Source: Pandoraea oxalativorans (GTDB lineage: Bacteria > Pseudomonadota > Gammaproteobacteria > Burkholderiales > Burkholderiaceae). From it: 64,000 bases of DNA. The notes under the pieces were generated by a model that saw only the letters and a list, made by a program, of their open reading frames with translations, was not told where the DNA came from and ran no database searches. The position numbers and the translations under genes are program-made. Positions 23,963 to 33,483 of this stretch are shown here, piece by piece; position 1 is the stretch's first letter; the number at the start of each line of letters is the position of its first letter. The stretch is from contig NZ_CP011253.3 in assembly GCF_000972785.3 (NCBI RefSeq), forward strand, positions 2,914,001 through 2,978,000. Reading direction: 5' to 3'.

Positions 23963-25495
23963 ATGGTGGACCGACGTGATTTTCTTCGAATTTCCGGTCA
24001 CCTCGCGGGTGCCACCGCGGGTGCCTCACTCCTCGCAGGCACGCCGCTGCGTGCCCATGCGGCGACGGACCCGGCCTACTTCAGCGCGACCGATCTCATC
24101 GCACAATTCCGGCGCGGGCGCCTCTCCCCGCTCGACGTCCTCGACGCACAAATCCGCCGCATCGAGGCCTTGGACGGCAAAGTTAACTGCATCACCGTCC
24201 GGCATTTCGAAGACGCTCGCGCCGCAGCGCGCGAAGCCGCTGCGCGTTATCGACGGGGCGATCCCCGCCCACTCGAAGGCGTGACCATCGCAGTCAAGGA
24301 CGAATATGCCGTCAATGGCTGGCGTACGACGATGGGCTCGACCCTGCTCAAGGATGCACCGCCAGCACAGGCCGACGGCCCGGTCGCCGAGCGCCTGCGC
24401 GCTGCGGGCGCCATCTTCCACATTCAGACCACCGTGCCCGAGTTCTACGTGTGGATGACGACGGCGACGAAGTTGTGGGGCACCACGCGCAATCCGTGGA
24501 ATCTCGCTTACACGCCGGGGGGCTCGTCCGGTGGGTCGGCCGCAGCGCTGGCCGCAGGATTCACCACACTCGCGCTCGGTTCCGACATGGGCGGCTCGAT
24601 CCGTATCCCGGCGTCCCAATGCGGCCTGTACGGCTTCAAGCCTCCGTTTGGCCGTGTGCCGACGAGCGAAGTGCCATATGAGTCCGACGGACCGCTCGCC
24701 CGTACGTTCGACGACATGAATCTGCTTACGGACGCAATGGTCGGCCCGCATCCGCTGACTCATAGCTCGCTGCGCCCGCGCCTGCGCTATCCCTCGCGAT
24801 ATGAGAGCGTATCCGGCTGGAAAGTCGCCTACGACCCGGCGACACATCTGACGCCGCTCGACCCAGCCGTCACCCGGGCGATGGAACAGGCCATCGCGAC
24901 GCTGCGCCGTCTCGGCGCAACCGTCGAGACAGTGGACATCGGGTTCGACGCCGCTGACATGGAGACCTACCTGATCGGCCTGATGTCGTCTAGCATGGGA
25001 GGCATGATGACTGAGGCGATGCAGCATCCGGAACAGCTCATGCCTTACACCCGCAGCGTGTTCGAGCGGATGCAGGGCAAGACCGGGCCGCAGGCGCTGG
25101 TGGGAACGGAGGAATTGCTCAACGAGTATCAGCGTCGCGTGCAGGAAACCGTGTTCCTCAAGGGCTATCGCGCGCTCATCATGCCGACGCTGGGCACGCC
25201 GCTGGTGCCCGCGGAACACGGGCTGGAACCCGGAACCGACACGGTGAAGATCGGCGGCCGGCCAGTCACCGGCCTGAAGTTCGCGATGACGTGGGTATGG
25301 AACATGCTGGGTCTGTATCCGGTGGTCTCTGCACCTGCCGCCGTCGGTCCCGGCAACGTGCCGATAGGCATCCAGATCGTGTCCAACACCCTCGACGACC
25401 TCACGGCCTTCCAACTGGCGGCGGCGTACTCACGCGCGGCACCGCCGCTCTACACTGGCCGTGGGATGCCCGACTTCCGCAACGAACCGGTGTAG
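23963..25495 (+). CDS. Tat-exported amidase-signature enzyme
   Basis: A 510-residue amidase. The N-terminus DRRDFLRISG followed by a hydrophobic, small-residue stretch and AHA is a twin-arginine signal. The Ser-cisSer-Lys triad is visible: Lys112 in IAVKDE, cis-Ser188/189 in PGGSSGGSAAA, and nucleophile Ser212 in GSDMGGSIRIPA. AGGAGA precedes the ATG. Export of a folded amidase suggests hydrolysis of an extracytoplasmic amide. The substrate is unknown. Confidence 0.88.
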   Translation: MVDRRDFLRISGHLAGATAGASLLAGTPLRAHAATDPAYFSATDLIAQFRRGRLSPLDVLDAQIRRIEALDGKVNCITVRHFEDARAAAREAAARYRRGDPRPLEGVTIAVKDEYAVNGWRTTMGSTLLKDAPPAQADGPVAERLRAAGAIFHIQTTVPEFYVWMTTATKLWGTTRNPWNLAYTPGGSSGGSAAALAAGFTTLALGSDMGGSIRIPASQCGLYGFKPPFGRVPTSEVPYESDGPLARTFDDMNLLTDAMVGPHPLTHSSLRPRLRYPSRYESVSGWKVAYDPATHLTPLDPAVTRAMEQAIATLRRLGATVETVDIGFDAADMETYLIGLMSSSMGGMMTEAMQHPEQLMPYTRSVFERMQGKTGPQALVGTEELLNEYQRRVQETVFLKGYRALIMPTLGTPLVPAEHGLEPGTDTVKIGGRPVTGLKFAMTWVWNMLGLYPVVSAPAAVGPGNVPIGIQIVSNTLDDLTAFQLAAAYSRAAPPLYTGRGMPDFRNEPV

Positions 25496-25553
25496 TAACC
25501 TGACTCGCCTTCGCCCGCTTCTTTGTGTCGGCGACTCACGACAGGAGACGTTC

Positions 25554-26024
25554 ATGACGAAGCTCGTCACATGTGTATGGTTCAACGGTGAGGCCCGTCA
25601 GGCCGCCGAATTCTACGCAGCCACCTTTCCCGACAGTCACGTTCAGGCGCGTCACGTCTCGCCCATTCCTGGCATTGGCGCAGGACAGGAACTAACGGTT
25701 GAGTTCACCGTGCTGGGCCAGCCGTTCGTCGGTCTGAATGGCGGCCCGGAGTTCAAGCCGAACGAGGCGATCAGCTTCATGGTCGTCACGAAGGATCAGG
25801 AAGAGACCGACCGCTACTGGAACGCCATCATCGGTAACGGTGGTGCCGAATCGGCGTGCGGATGGTGCAAGGACCGCTGGGGATTCTCGTGGCAGATCAC
25901 GCCGAAGCGGCTGCTCGACCTCATGGCCGATCCCGACGTCCCCAAAGCGCGCCGTGCGATGGAGGCCATGATGACCATGCACAAGATCGATATCGCCACG
26001 CTCGATCGCGCCGCAGCGGGCTGA
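25554..26024 (+). CDS. VOC-superfamily protein, PhnB/3-demethylubiquinone methyltransferase-like
   Basis: A 156-residue glyoxalase/VOC-fold protein of the PhnB type, with VWFNGEARQAAEFYAATFPDSHV near the N-terminus. Later segments are GLNGGPEFKPNEAISFMV, CGWCKDRWGFSWQITP and a helical C-terminus. Members are often annotated as 3-demethylubiquinone methyltransferases, but real activity is generally unproven. AGGAGACG precedes the ATG. It follows the amidase by 58 bases and may be co-transcribed. Confidence 0.8.
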   Translation: MTKLVTCVWFNGEARQAAEFYAATFPDSHVQARHVSPIPGIGAGQELTVEFTVLGQPFVGLNGGPEFKPNEAISFMVVTKDQEETDRYWNAIIGNGGAESACGWCKDRWGFSWQITPKRLLDLMADPDVPKARRAMEAMMTMHKIDIATLDRAAAG

Positions 26025-26035
26025 AGCCGGTCCAG

Positions 26036-29000
26036 CTAGCGGCCGCCCACCACAGCGGCCACGGCTTGCGTCGCTGTCTCGAGGTCGCGGCGCGCACTGG
26101 CGCGCTGCGGCACCGGCACAGTAATGCGCAACACCGACACCAACGGCAGATGATCGGAGGCCCGGCGCGCGAGCGGTGTCGCATGGCTGCGCACAGTGCC
26201 GAGATGCGCGCGGGGCGACGTCCAGATGCGGTCAAGGGCGAGTATGGGCCAGCGTGACGGGAAGGTCGCCACATGCGGCGCACGCTCGAAAAAACGATGC
26301 AGCCATCGCAACGGACGCCCCCACAGGCACCACTCGTTCACATCCCCCACGAGCACCGTTGCCGCCCCCGGCTGATTCGCCAGACATTCCAGCAGGCGTT
26401 GCACCTGCTCACGCCGCTCGCCCGGCCGTAAGCCGAGATGCGTTGCGATCACGCGCAATTGCGTCTCCCGCCCGTGTGCGTCTTCCCAGGCAAGCGTTAC
26501 GTCGATAGCAGCGCGCGGCTCGCGTCCTGCCACGCTCAGATCGATGTGACGCACGGCCACCGGCGTGAAGCGCGTCATGATGGCGTTGCCGTAATCCTGA
26601 CCGCTGCGCCGGAGTGTCGGTCCCGGAATGAAATGCATGTCGCGCGCGGCGGCTAGCCGGGCTAACGTGCCGACCTCGGTTGCGCTGGCTTCGATTTCCT
26701 GCAACGCGACGATGTCCGCGTCGATCTCGTCGAGCACCTGCGCGATGCGGTCCGGCGAGTGAACGCCGTCCGTACCGACACATCCGTGCACGTTGTAGCT
26801 CGCCACGCTCATCTCGCGGCTGATGGTTTCAATGCGCGGCGACGAAACTTCATGGAACGCAGGACGCGCCGACTCGTCGTCGCCCGAACGCCGTGACGAA
26901 CGGCCATCTTCCGACGCCTCACCGCCGATGCCCCGGATACGCCGCCGTAGCGCCACCACGCCCATGCCCGGCAACACGAGCACGGCGACAAGCAGCGCCG
27001 CCGTCCAGCCGCTCGGGCGCTGTGCCAGCGCCGCAACCCGGTCGACTAGCGCAGCCGCGATCAGAATGCCCGGCAACATGCCGATGACGGTACCCAGCAG
27101 ACAATCGCGCAGCCGGATGCGCGACGCGCCCACGACAAGATTCACGAGCGTGAACGGCGCAATGGGCATCAGACGCATCACGACCATCGCCAGCAGTCCG
27201 TGATTGCCGATCTGGCGGCTCAATGCGTTCAGCCGCTCACCACCGAAGCGCTGCACCGCGTCGCGCCCCAGCGTTCGGCCGACGCCATACCCGGCCACCG
27301 CGCCGAGCGACGTTCCTGCCAGCGCGTACGCCGCGCCCGCGAAAGGCCCGAACACAACCACCGTGACGATAATGAGCACCGTCACCGGCACCATGACCAG
27401 CGTGCCCAGCAGGTACACCGCCATGATCACGAGCGGCGCGAGCGGCAGGAGGCGAATGCGCTCGACGACACGCAACACGCGCGGCAGATCGGCCCACTCG
27501 CGCAACGGCGTGTAACGCCACGCCAATGCAAGTCCGGCGAGCCCCAGCAAGAGGAGCACGAGCGCGACGATGCGCCCTGCCAGTCGTGGCCGCGCCTCGG
27601 TCTCGATAAACGTCCCCATTACGTTCTCGAAATCGATCGGCTCCATCGGGTCAAGCACGACCGCACCGGGCGACGCTGCGTCGTCGGCGTCCTTCAGCGC
27701 GGGCGTAAAGGCGGACAGCGTTCGCTCACCGTCGCGATGCAACACATCGATAGCCTCGTGCAGCCCTTTGTCTCGCGACAACGCCGAGGCCATTGCCGCT
27801 TCCGACACGCCGAGATGCTCGGCGAGCAGACGGTTACGTGCGCGCGCAATGCCCGCAGCGATCCGTGCGTCGCCATTGGCAGCGACGCACAGATTGCACT
27901 CGGTGTCGAGCGCCATCGACCGGTTGTTGAGGTTGGCCGACCCGATCACGAGCAACGCGTCGTCGACCACCATCACTTTGCTGTGGACGTTCACACACGC
28001 CGGTGCGATGCCCGGCACCTCAGGACAGTAAAGACGAAAGCGCCCCTGCGGATCCGCCTCGCGCAAGCGCCGGTGGAGCCGGGCACGCAGCACGCCCATG
28101 CTTTGTTCCTGCAACCAGCCCGTTTCTGCGCGGCGTGAGACGACGGCGACATCCGGACAGTCGGGCGACGCAAGACGCTCGATCAGCGCGTCGCCGATGC
28201 ACTTGGCCGTGAAGTACTGGTTCTCGAGATAGAGACGGCGACGTGCGCTCGCAATGGCATCGAGGTAGAGCGACTGGATCTCCTGCACCGCTGGCCTGCC
28301 CTCGAACGCCGGTGCCGTGCGCGATATGGCGACGTCGACGTCCGTCAGGTCGGGGGCGACCGATACCGGCCACGGATCGAGCGGTGCGTAAGGGGCGTCG
28401 CGCTGGGTGCGCATGCGAAGGTCCACGTGCACGCCCGTCGCGCGATGCCATCGATCTTCGGCGAGTTCCGCGAGCGCGTACGCCGCCTGACCGTCCACCA
28501 TTGCCTGCACGTCATGAAACGGCGGATAGGCGTGCCCTGACGGATCCTTGCGACCGGGGTCGTCGGGAGCATGTGCCGGGGTATCCCAGCGATTGCGCGT
28601 GAGATCGAGGCCGCCCACGAACGCCACCCGCTGGTCGATCACGACGACCTTCTGGTGATGCGACGCCGCCGTCGGATGGCGGCCGTCAAGCCGGAAGCTC
28701 AGCCGACGATGCGTCTTCCAGTCGAGCTTGACCGACGGCAGCCACTCGCGCTCCAGCGCGTAGAGCATCGCGAAATCCCAACTGAGACAGTAGATGCGCA
28801 GTGTCTTGCGGCGGCGCACAAGCGCGTCGAGGAAGTCACGTAGCCCAGGCGGAAATCCGTCGTCCGGCCCATTAGACGCGAGTTGCATCCGGCTGTCGAT
28901 GTCCCAACCGAGAATGAACACGGTGTGACGCGCGGCCAGCAGCGCTTCACGCAGCGCGCTGAAGTACTGCTCGCCATCCACCAGCATGCGCATGCGCGCC

Positions 29001-29092
29001 GCCGGGGCGATTCGCCAGCAGTTCCGCCCTTCGCGCAGCAGTGTCGCGGGGGCTGCCGATGCCGATCTGTCGCTAGAGGTCGCGCCGGGCAC
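26036..29092 (-). CDS. Phospholipase D - VTT membrane - endonuclease/exonuclease/phosphatase fusion
   Basis: A 1018-residue triple fusion. The N-terminal part is a PLD/cardiolipin-synthase-like enzyme with two HKD motifs: one at about 145-161 (HHQKVVVIDQ) and one from His371 (HSKVMVVDD). The middle (about 500-720) has several TM segments of the VTT/DedA-like (SNARE-associated) domain. The C-terminus (about 775-1000) is an EEP domain with SYNVHGCVG, ALQEIE, GDVNEW and SDHLPL. A lipid transphosphatidylase/hydrolase role at the membrane is likely. The GTG start at 29092 directly abuts the DUF4142 stop codon. Confidence 0.88.
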   Translation of the reverse strand: MPGATSSDRSASAAPATLLREGRNCWRIAPAARMRMLVDGEQYFSALREALLAARHTVFILGWDIDSRMQLASNGPDDGFPPGLRDFLDALVRRRKTLRIYCLSWDFAMLYALEREWLPSVKLDWKTHRRLSFRLDGRHPTAASHHQKVVVIDQRVAFVGGLDLTRNRWDTPAHAPDDPGRKDPSGHAYPPFHDVQAMVDGQAAYALAELAEDRWHRATGVHVDLRMRTQRDAPYAPLDPWPVSVAPDLTDVDVAISRTAPAFEGRPAVQEIQSLYLDAIASARRRLYLENQYFTAKCIGDALIERLASPDCPDVAVVSRRAETGWLQEQSMGVLRARLHRRLREADPQGRFRLYCPEVPGIAPACVNVHSKVMVVDDALLVIGSANLNNRSMALDTECNLCVAANGDARIAAGIARARNRLLAEHLGVSEAAMASALSRDKGLHEAIDVLHRDGERTLSAFTPALKDADDAASPGAVVLDPMEPIDFENVMGTFIETEARPRLAGRIVALVLLLLGLAGLALAWRYTPLREWADLPRVLRVVERIRLLPLAPLVIMAVYLLGTLVMVPVTVLIIVTVVVFGPFAGAAYALAGTSLGAVAGYGVGRTLGRDAVQRFGGERLNALSRQIGNHGLLAMVVMRLMPIAPFTLVNLVVGASRIRLRDCLLGTVIGMLPGILIAAALVDRVAALAQRPSGWTAALLVAVLVLPGMGVVALRRRIRGIGGEASEDGRSSRRSGDDESARPAFHEVSSPRIETISREMSVASYNVHGCVGTDGVHSPDRIAQVLDEIDADIVALQEIEASATEVGTLARLAAARDMHFIPGPTLRRSGQDYGNAIMTRFTPVAVRHIDLSVAGREPRAAIDVTLAWEDAHGRETQLRVIATHLGLRPGERREQVQRLLECLANQPGAATVLVGDVNEWCLWGRPLRWLHRFFERAPHVATFPSRWPILALDRIWTSPRAHLGTVRSHATPLARRASDHLPLVSVLRITVPVPQRASARRDLETATQAVAAVVGGR

Positions 29093-29725
29093 TTACTTCC
29101 CCATTTCGACCTTGGCGGACACCTCCCGGGCTTCGCTCAGGTGATGACGAAGCGTCGGCAGCGTCTTCGTGGCGAAGGCCTTCAGATCGGGATCCTGCCC
29201 CTTCTCCGACTCGGTCTGGAAGAGGGTGACGGCCTTCTCATGAGCTTCCGGACCGGCGAGCGCCATGTAGGCCACATCGAACTCGCGCCCCTTCTTGTTC
29301 TTGAGCGCTTCGATATCCGGATCGACGGCGGCGTCGTTCGGAACACTCACGCCCTTTTTCGCGCCCAACTGCCGCAACGCTTCGTTCGCCTTGCTGTGAT
29401 CCGTCACCATTTGCTGGGCGAAGCGCTTGACGGCGGGATTGTTGGAGCGTTGCACCGCCACCTGACTCGCCTGCACTTCGGCCTTGCCTGCCTTTTGGGC
29501 CTTGTCGACGAATTCGACGTCGATGCCCGCGCCGGGTTGTGCCGCGCGCGTGGGCTTCGGCGCCGCTTGGGTCACCTCGACCCCAGCAGTGGGCGACGCC
29601 TGATCGGTGCCACCACCCTGCCCCGGTTCGCCCTTCGGCAGTTCCTGCGCAATGGCGAACGGGCTCGCCATGAGCGCAGCGCTCAGCACCCAAGCGCTAT
29701 GCACTTTCGTAATTCGTGAATACAT
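29093..29725 (-). CDS. DUF4142 exported protein
   Basis: A 210-residue protein with a cleavable signal peptide (about 1-27, ending FAIAQ), a Gly/Pro-rich linker and a DUF4142 helical domain. The domain (from about 70) includes QVAVQRSNNPAVKRFAQQMVTDHSKAN. This ferritin-like family is periplasmic and of unknown function, often found in stress loci. GGGAGG precedes ATG 29725. It sits between the sigma-54 activator and the PLD fusion, with 28- and 0-base gaps, indicating one operon. Confidence 0.85.
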   Translation of the reverse strand: MYSRITKVHSAWVLSAALMASPFAIAQELPKGEPGQGGGTDQASPTAGVEVTQAAPKPTRAAQPGAGIDVEFVDKAQKAGKAEVQASQVAVQRSNNPAVKRFAQQMVTDHSKANEALRQLGAKKGVSVPNDAAVDPDIEALKNKKGREFDVAYMALAGPEAHEKAVTLFQTESEKGQDPDLKAFATKTLPTLRHHLSEAREVSAKVEMGK

Positions 29726-29753
29726 ATGCCCTCCCGGCATGGTTGTGAGATGT

Positions 29754-31160
29754 CTATGCCTGCATTTGCGCGAGCCGCGCGTACAGCGTTTTCAGACTGA
29801 TGCCGAGCTGTCTCGCCGCCTGTGCCTTGACACCGCCGCATTGCGAAAGCGCGCCGAGAATGACCTGACGGTCGAGGTCGGCCAGCGGCGCGTCGAGCGC
29901 GATGGTCGTGCGGTCGTCGCGCACCGGAAAACGGGCGAGTTCGTCGAAGATCGGCGGCGGCAGAGCATCGATCACGGACGTCGCACTCAGAATGCGAACG
30001 CGTTGAACGAAGTTGCGCAACTCACGCACATTGCCCGGCCAGTCGTGCCGTCGCAACGCTGTCAGTACATGGGGCGCGAATCGCATTGCGCGGCCATCGC
30101 GCGCATTGGCCTCATCGAGCATCGTTTGCGCGAGCAACGTCACGTCGTCTTCACGCTCGCGCAACGGCGGCATGGTGACGGGAAAGACGTTCAACCGATG
30201 GTAGAGGTCCGGGCGCAGCTTGCCCGCGCGCATGGCAGCTTCGGGCGACACATTCGTGGCGGCGACGATGCGTACGTCCACCGCAATTTCCTCCGTGCCC
30301 CCCAGGCGCATGAGCCTGCCAGTCTCCAGTACGCGCAACAGATTGACTTGCGACGCGAGCGGCATCTCGGCGACTTCGTCCAGAAACAGCGTGCCGCCGT
30401 GCGCGCGTTCGAAGAAGCCGCGATGTCGGCGCTCGGCCCCCGTGAAGCTGCCACGGTCGTGACCGAACACCTCACTCTCGACGAGGTTCGGTGCGATTGC
30501 ACCGCAGTTCACGGCAAGGAAGGGCCCCTCCCGGCGCTCGCTGAGATCGTGCACTGCGCGCGCCGCCAGCTCCTTACCGGTGCCGGATTCCCCGGTGAGC
30601 AGCACGGCGGCATCGGTAGGTGCAACGCGTGAGAGCGCATCGAAGACACGCTGCATCGCGGCGGACTTGCCGAGCAATGCGGCGAATGCTTCGGTGGTCG
30701 ACGCACCGACGTCCGAAGCCGCCGCAGCGCCAAGGAATGCCTCGTTTGCAACGACATTCTCCGACGCCTTCGCGATCCACTCGCCCGCGCGCTGCCGGTC
30801 CCCCGGCAGCACGAGATAGTCGCTCGCGCCCCGACGCAGCGCCTGCACGGCGCTCTCCCAGCCAGGACGCGCCGTGCACATCACCACGTCGAGATCGCGG
30901 CGATTCGCCCAGCCGTCGAGCACGTCGAAGCCGGAGCCGTCCGGCATGTCGACATCGGTCATCACGAGCGAAGGCGGCGCAAGCGAAAGACGCGCATCGG
31001 CCTCGGCCAACGTACCGGCCCACGCGGGCGGCGGAAACGTCGGCGGGCAGACGGCATGACACAGGGCGGACAACGCATCGCGCGTCGCCGTATCCGCGCC
31101 GACCAACAAAATGGGCGACCGCTCGGCAGCATGGCGTGACGCGTCAGAAAAGACTGACAT
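29754..31160 (-). CDS. NtrC-type response regulator (receiver-AAA-Fis)
   Basis: A 468-residue sigma-54 activator. The receiver domain (about 15-130) has Asp in MTDVDMPDGSG. The AAA+ domain (about 155-390) has Walker A GESGTGKE, the sigma-54 contact loop GSFTGA (a variant of GAFTGA) and Walker B GGTLFLDEV. A C-terminal Fis-type HTH ends AARQLGISLKTLYARL. GGAGGAG lies before ATG 31160, which I prefer over longer in-frame extensions. No histidine kinase is adjacent. It heads the DUF4142-PLD operon and is divergent from a second activator. Confidence 0.9.
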   Translation of the reverse strand: MSVFSDASRHAAERSPILLVGADTATRDALSALCHAVCPPTFPPPAWAGTLAEADARLSLAPPSLVMTDVDMPDGSGFDVLDGWANRRDLDVVMCTARPGWESAVQALRRGASDYLVLPGDRQRAGEWIAKASENVVANEAFLGAAAASDVGASTTEAFAALLGKSAAMQRVFDALSRVAPTDAAVLLTGESGTGKELAARAVHDLSERREGPFLAVNCGAIAPNLVESEVFGHDRGSFTGAERRHRGFFERAHGGTLFLDEVAEMPLASQVNLLRVLETGRLMRLGGTEEIAVDVRIVAATNVSPEAAMRAGKLRPDLYHRLNVFPVTMPPLREREDDVTLLAQTMLDEANARDGRAMRFAPHVLTALRRHDWPGNVRELRNFVQRVRILSATSVIDALPPPIFDELARFPVRDDRTTIALDAPLADLDRQVILGALSQCGGVKAQAARQLGISLKTLYARLAQMQA

Positions 31161-31328
31161 GAACTCCTCCGGGGTACCGCAGATGCTCTGTTCGACTACG
31201 TAATCTGCGACGCCGTTCGGCGCGACGTCATCGAAACTTCCTATGCCATACGCGCATCGGCTACAAAATTTCAATGTCGAATTTCGGATCGAACGGGATA
31301 TTCATGGCGCACTTCGCGTCACAGCGGC

Positions 31329-32288
31329 ATGAAACGTCAGTCCGGCACTCCTGACATACCCGACACTTCGCTGCTCGGCAACTCGACAGCGATTCGTACG
31401 TTGCGCGCGCAGATCGAGCGGGTGGCGCGAACGTCTGTCAGTGTCCTGATACTCGGCGAGAGTGGCAGCGGCAAGGAGCTTGCCGCACGCGCATTGCACG
31501 CCGCGAGCGATCGTCGTCGCGCGCCGTTCGTTGCCGTCCCCTGCGGGGCGATGCCTGCGGAACTTGCCGAATCGCAGTGGTTCGGGCATGAGCGCGGCAG
31601 CTTCACGGGGGCTGTCGATCAGCATCGCGGATACTTCGAAGCGGCGCATGGCGGCACGTTATTCCTCGACGAAATCGGCGATATGTCGCCCGCTATGCAG
31701 GTGAAGCTCCTGCGCGCGCTCGAATCCGGCACGCTGTGCCGCGTCGGCGGAAGTCAGCCGGTGCCTGTGAACGTTCGCGTGATTGCGGCGACGCGTCACA
31801 ACGTTACCGAGGCGCTGCGCAGCGGCGCGTTGCGCGAAGACCTGCTTTACCGGCTCGCCGCGTTCGTGTTGCACGTGCCCGCGCTGCGCCATCGCGACGG
31901 GGACATCGCAACGCTCGCGCACGCCCATGTCGACGCACTCAATGCGAGGGCGCGAACATCGAAACGTCTGTCGGCTCCATCGATGCGTGCGCTCGGCGCG
32001 CACGTCTGGCCGGGTAACGTGCGCGAACTGCATCACGTGATCGAGCGCGCGTTCATTCTTTCCGACGACGTGCTGCATGTGACAACCGATACGGTGACAC
32101 CCGCCGATCCCGTCGTCCATGACGGCACGCTGGAATTGCCGCGCGTCATTACGCTGGCCGACGCACAACATCACTTCATCGCGGCGTCGCTGGCCCATCA
32201 CGAGAACGACAAGCCACGCACCGCACGCTCGCTGGGTGTCAGCCTGAAAACGCTCTACAACCGGCTGACGACATCCACCGGGCACTGA
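31329..32288 (+). CDS. Sigma-54 activator without a receiver domain
   Basis: A 319-residue protein: AAA+ domain (about 15-240) with GESGSGKE, GSFTGA and GGTLFLDEIGD, then a Fis-like HTH (TARSLGVSLKTLYNRL). It lacks any N-terminal sensory domain, like PspF, so its activity must be set by a partner protein or by expression. It is divergent from the receiver-bearing activator at 31160, and the two C-terminal helices are very alike. That could reflect duplication or shared targets. Confidence 0.85.
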   Translation: MKRQSGTPDIPDTSLLGNSTAIRTLRAQIERVARTSVSVLILGESGSGKELAARALHAASDRRRAPFVAVPCGAMPAELAESQWFGHERGSFTGAVDQHRGYFEAAHGGTLFLDEIGDMSPAMQVKLLRALESGTLCRVGGSQPVPVNVRVIAATRHNVTEALRSGALREDLLYRLAAFVLHVPALRHRDGDIATLAHAHVDALNARARTSKRLSAPSMRALGAHVWPGNVRELHHVIERAFILSDDVLHVTTDTVTPADPVVHDGTLELPRVITLADAQHHFIAASLAHHENDKPRTARSLGVSLKTLYNRLTTSTGH

Positions 32289-32367
32289 TCGCGGCGACGT
32301 CCGCAAGTCGCGATGAAGTGGCGGCCGCTCCCCGTGTGCGCATACTGCGCGGCGGCCGCGATCCTTC

Positions 32368-33483
32368 TTAGTGGCGCTTGCCTGCGTCGCTGCCCGTGCC
32401 GGACGTCCCCGACGATGAGCCGGTCGAGCCTGCTGCGCTCGACGTTGTGTGCGCGCCGGGCGTGCCGACCGTACCTGTCTGCCCCGACGTCCGTTGGGAC
32501 GCCGAGGTGCCCGAGCCGGTGCCACCCTGTGGCTGGTCGGCGTGCGACGACTGCGTACGAATGCGGTTTTCGACGTCCTGCACACCGAAGCACTGCTCTG
32601 CGCAGTCTTCGATGGCGTGCTTCATCCAACGCTCCGGCACGCTACCCTGCAAATCGACGCGACCATCCTTTACCTGCACGCTGACGTCATGGACCTCCAG
32701 CTCGTGCGCCATGCAAAGGCGTTCGCAGACGTCCTCACGAATGCGTTCGTCCGAGCGGCTGTAGCCCTTCGGACCTTGACGATCACGCATGGCCATCGAC
32801 GCGCCGCCCTGACCGCCCTGACCACCCTGACCGCCTTGGCTTCCGTAGTTGCCGTAGCCCCGCTGCTGCGCCTGCGATTCCCAGCCTTGCGGCCCGCGCT
32901 GCATCGACGGCCCGCCGTAGCTCTGACGACGTCCGCCGCCCTGCGACACACGGCTGCCGTAATCGCGGTCATAGTCGCGCCCGTAATCCCGACCATAGTC
33001 ACGGCCATAGTGGGTGCTGAAGTCGCCACCGTAGTCGCCGCCGTATTCGCCCATGAAAGCGTCCTCGTAATCTCGACCGTAGTCCCGACCGTAGCTGCGT
33101 CCATAGCCGCGCTCGCCGCCCGAACCACTGCGTGCCCCGTAGGCATCGCGGTTTTGCCCGCCTTGCGAACGGCCGTAGGTGTCGCGAGTGTCGCCATAGC
33201 GCGGATAGCCGCTATTGCCGCTGTTGCCGTAGCGTTGGTTCCGCTCATTGCGCGGATCGTCGACGCGCGCACGGCCTGCTTCGCTCCAGTCGGCTTGCCA
33301 CTCCCCTCGTTCTCCCCGTTCGCCACGCTCGCGCGAAGACTGCGTCCCGTACTCGTCTTCCTGGTCGTACGCGGAGAAGTCGCGCTGCATGGCATCCTCG
33401 TCGAAATCGCGGCGGTATTGGCTGCGCTGTCCGCCACCTTGCAATTGCCGCTCGTTATCGCGCGGTGCGTATCGTCGTTGCAT
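32368..33483 (-). CDS. BON-domain protein with long low-complexity GRDY-rich region
   Basis: A 371-residue protein. The N-terminal two thirds are low complexity and very rich in Gly, Arg, Asp, Tyr, Ser and Gln, with repeated YGRDYGRDY units around residues 130-185 and GGQGGQGGQGG runs. A single BON domain follows (about 255-305, RIREDVCERLCMAH... VSVQVKDGRVDLQGSVP), then a Ser/Thr/Gly tail. GGAGAA precedes ATG 33483. There is no signal peptide. BON domains bind phospholipid or envelope components. The N-terminus looks intrinsically disordered. Confidence 0.85.
   Translation of the reverse strand: MQRRYAPRDNERQLQGGGQRSQYRRDFDEDAMQRDFSAYDQEDEYGTQSSRERGERGERGEWQADWSEAGRARVDDPRNERNQRYGNSGNSGYPRYGDTRDTYGRSQGGQNRDAYGARSGSGGERGYGRSYGRDYGRDYEDAFMGEYGGDYGGDFSTHYGRDYGRDYGRDYDRDYGSRVSQGGGRRQSYGGPSMQRGPQGWESQAQQRGYGNYGSQGGQGGQGGQGGASMAMRDRQGPKGYSRSDERIREDVCERLCMAHELEVHDVSVQVKDGRVDLQGSVPERWMKHAIEDCAEQCFGVQDVENRIRTQSSHADQPQGGTGSGTSASQRTSGQTGTVGTPGAHTTSSAAGSTGSSSGTSGTGSDAGKRH

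Noticed and set aside
27200..28138. A 312-codon plus-strand frame inside the PLD fusion gene
   Set aside because: Shadow of conserved minus-strand PLD/VTT sequence.
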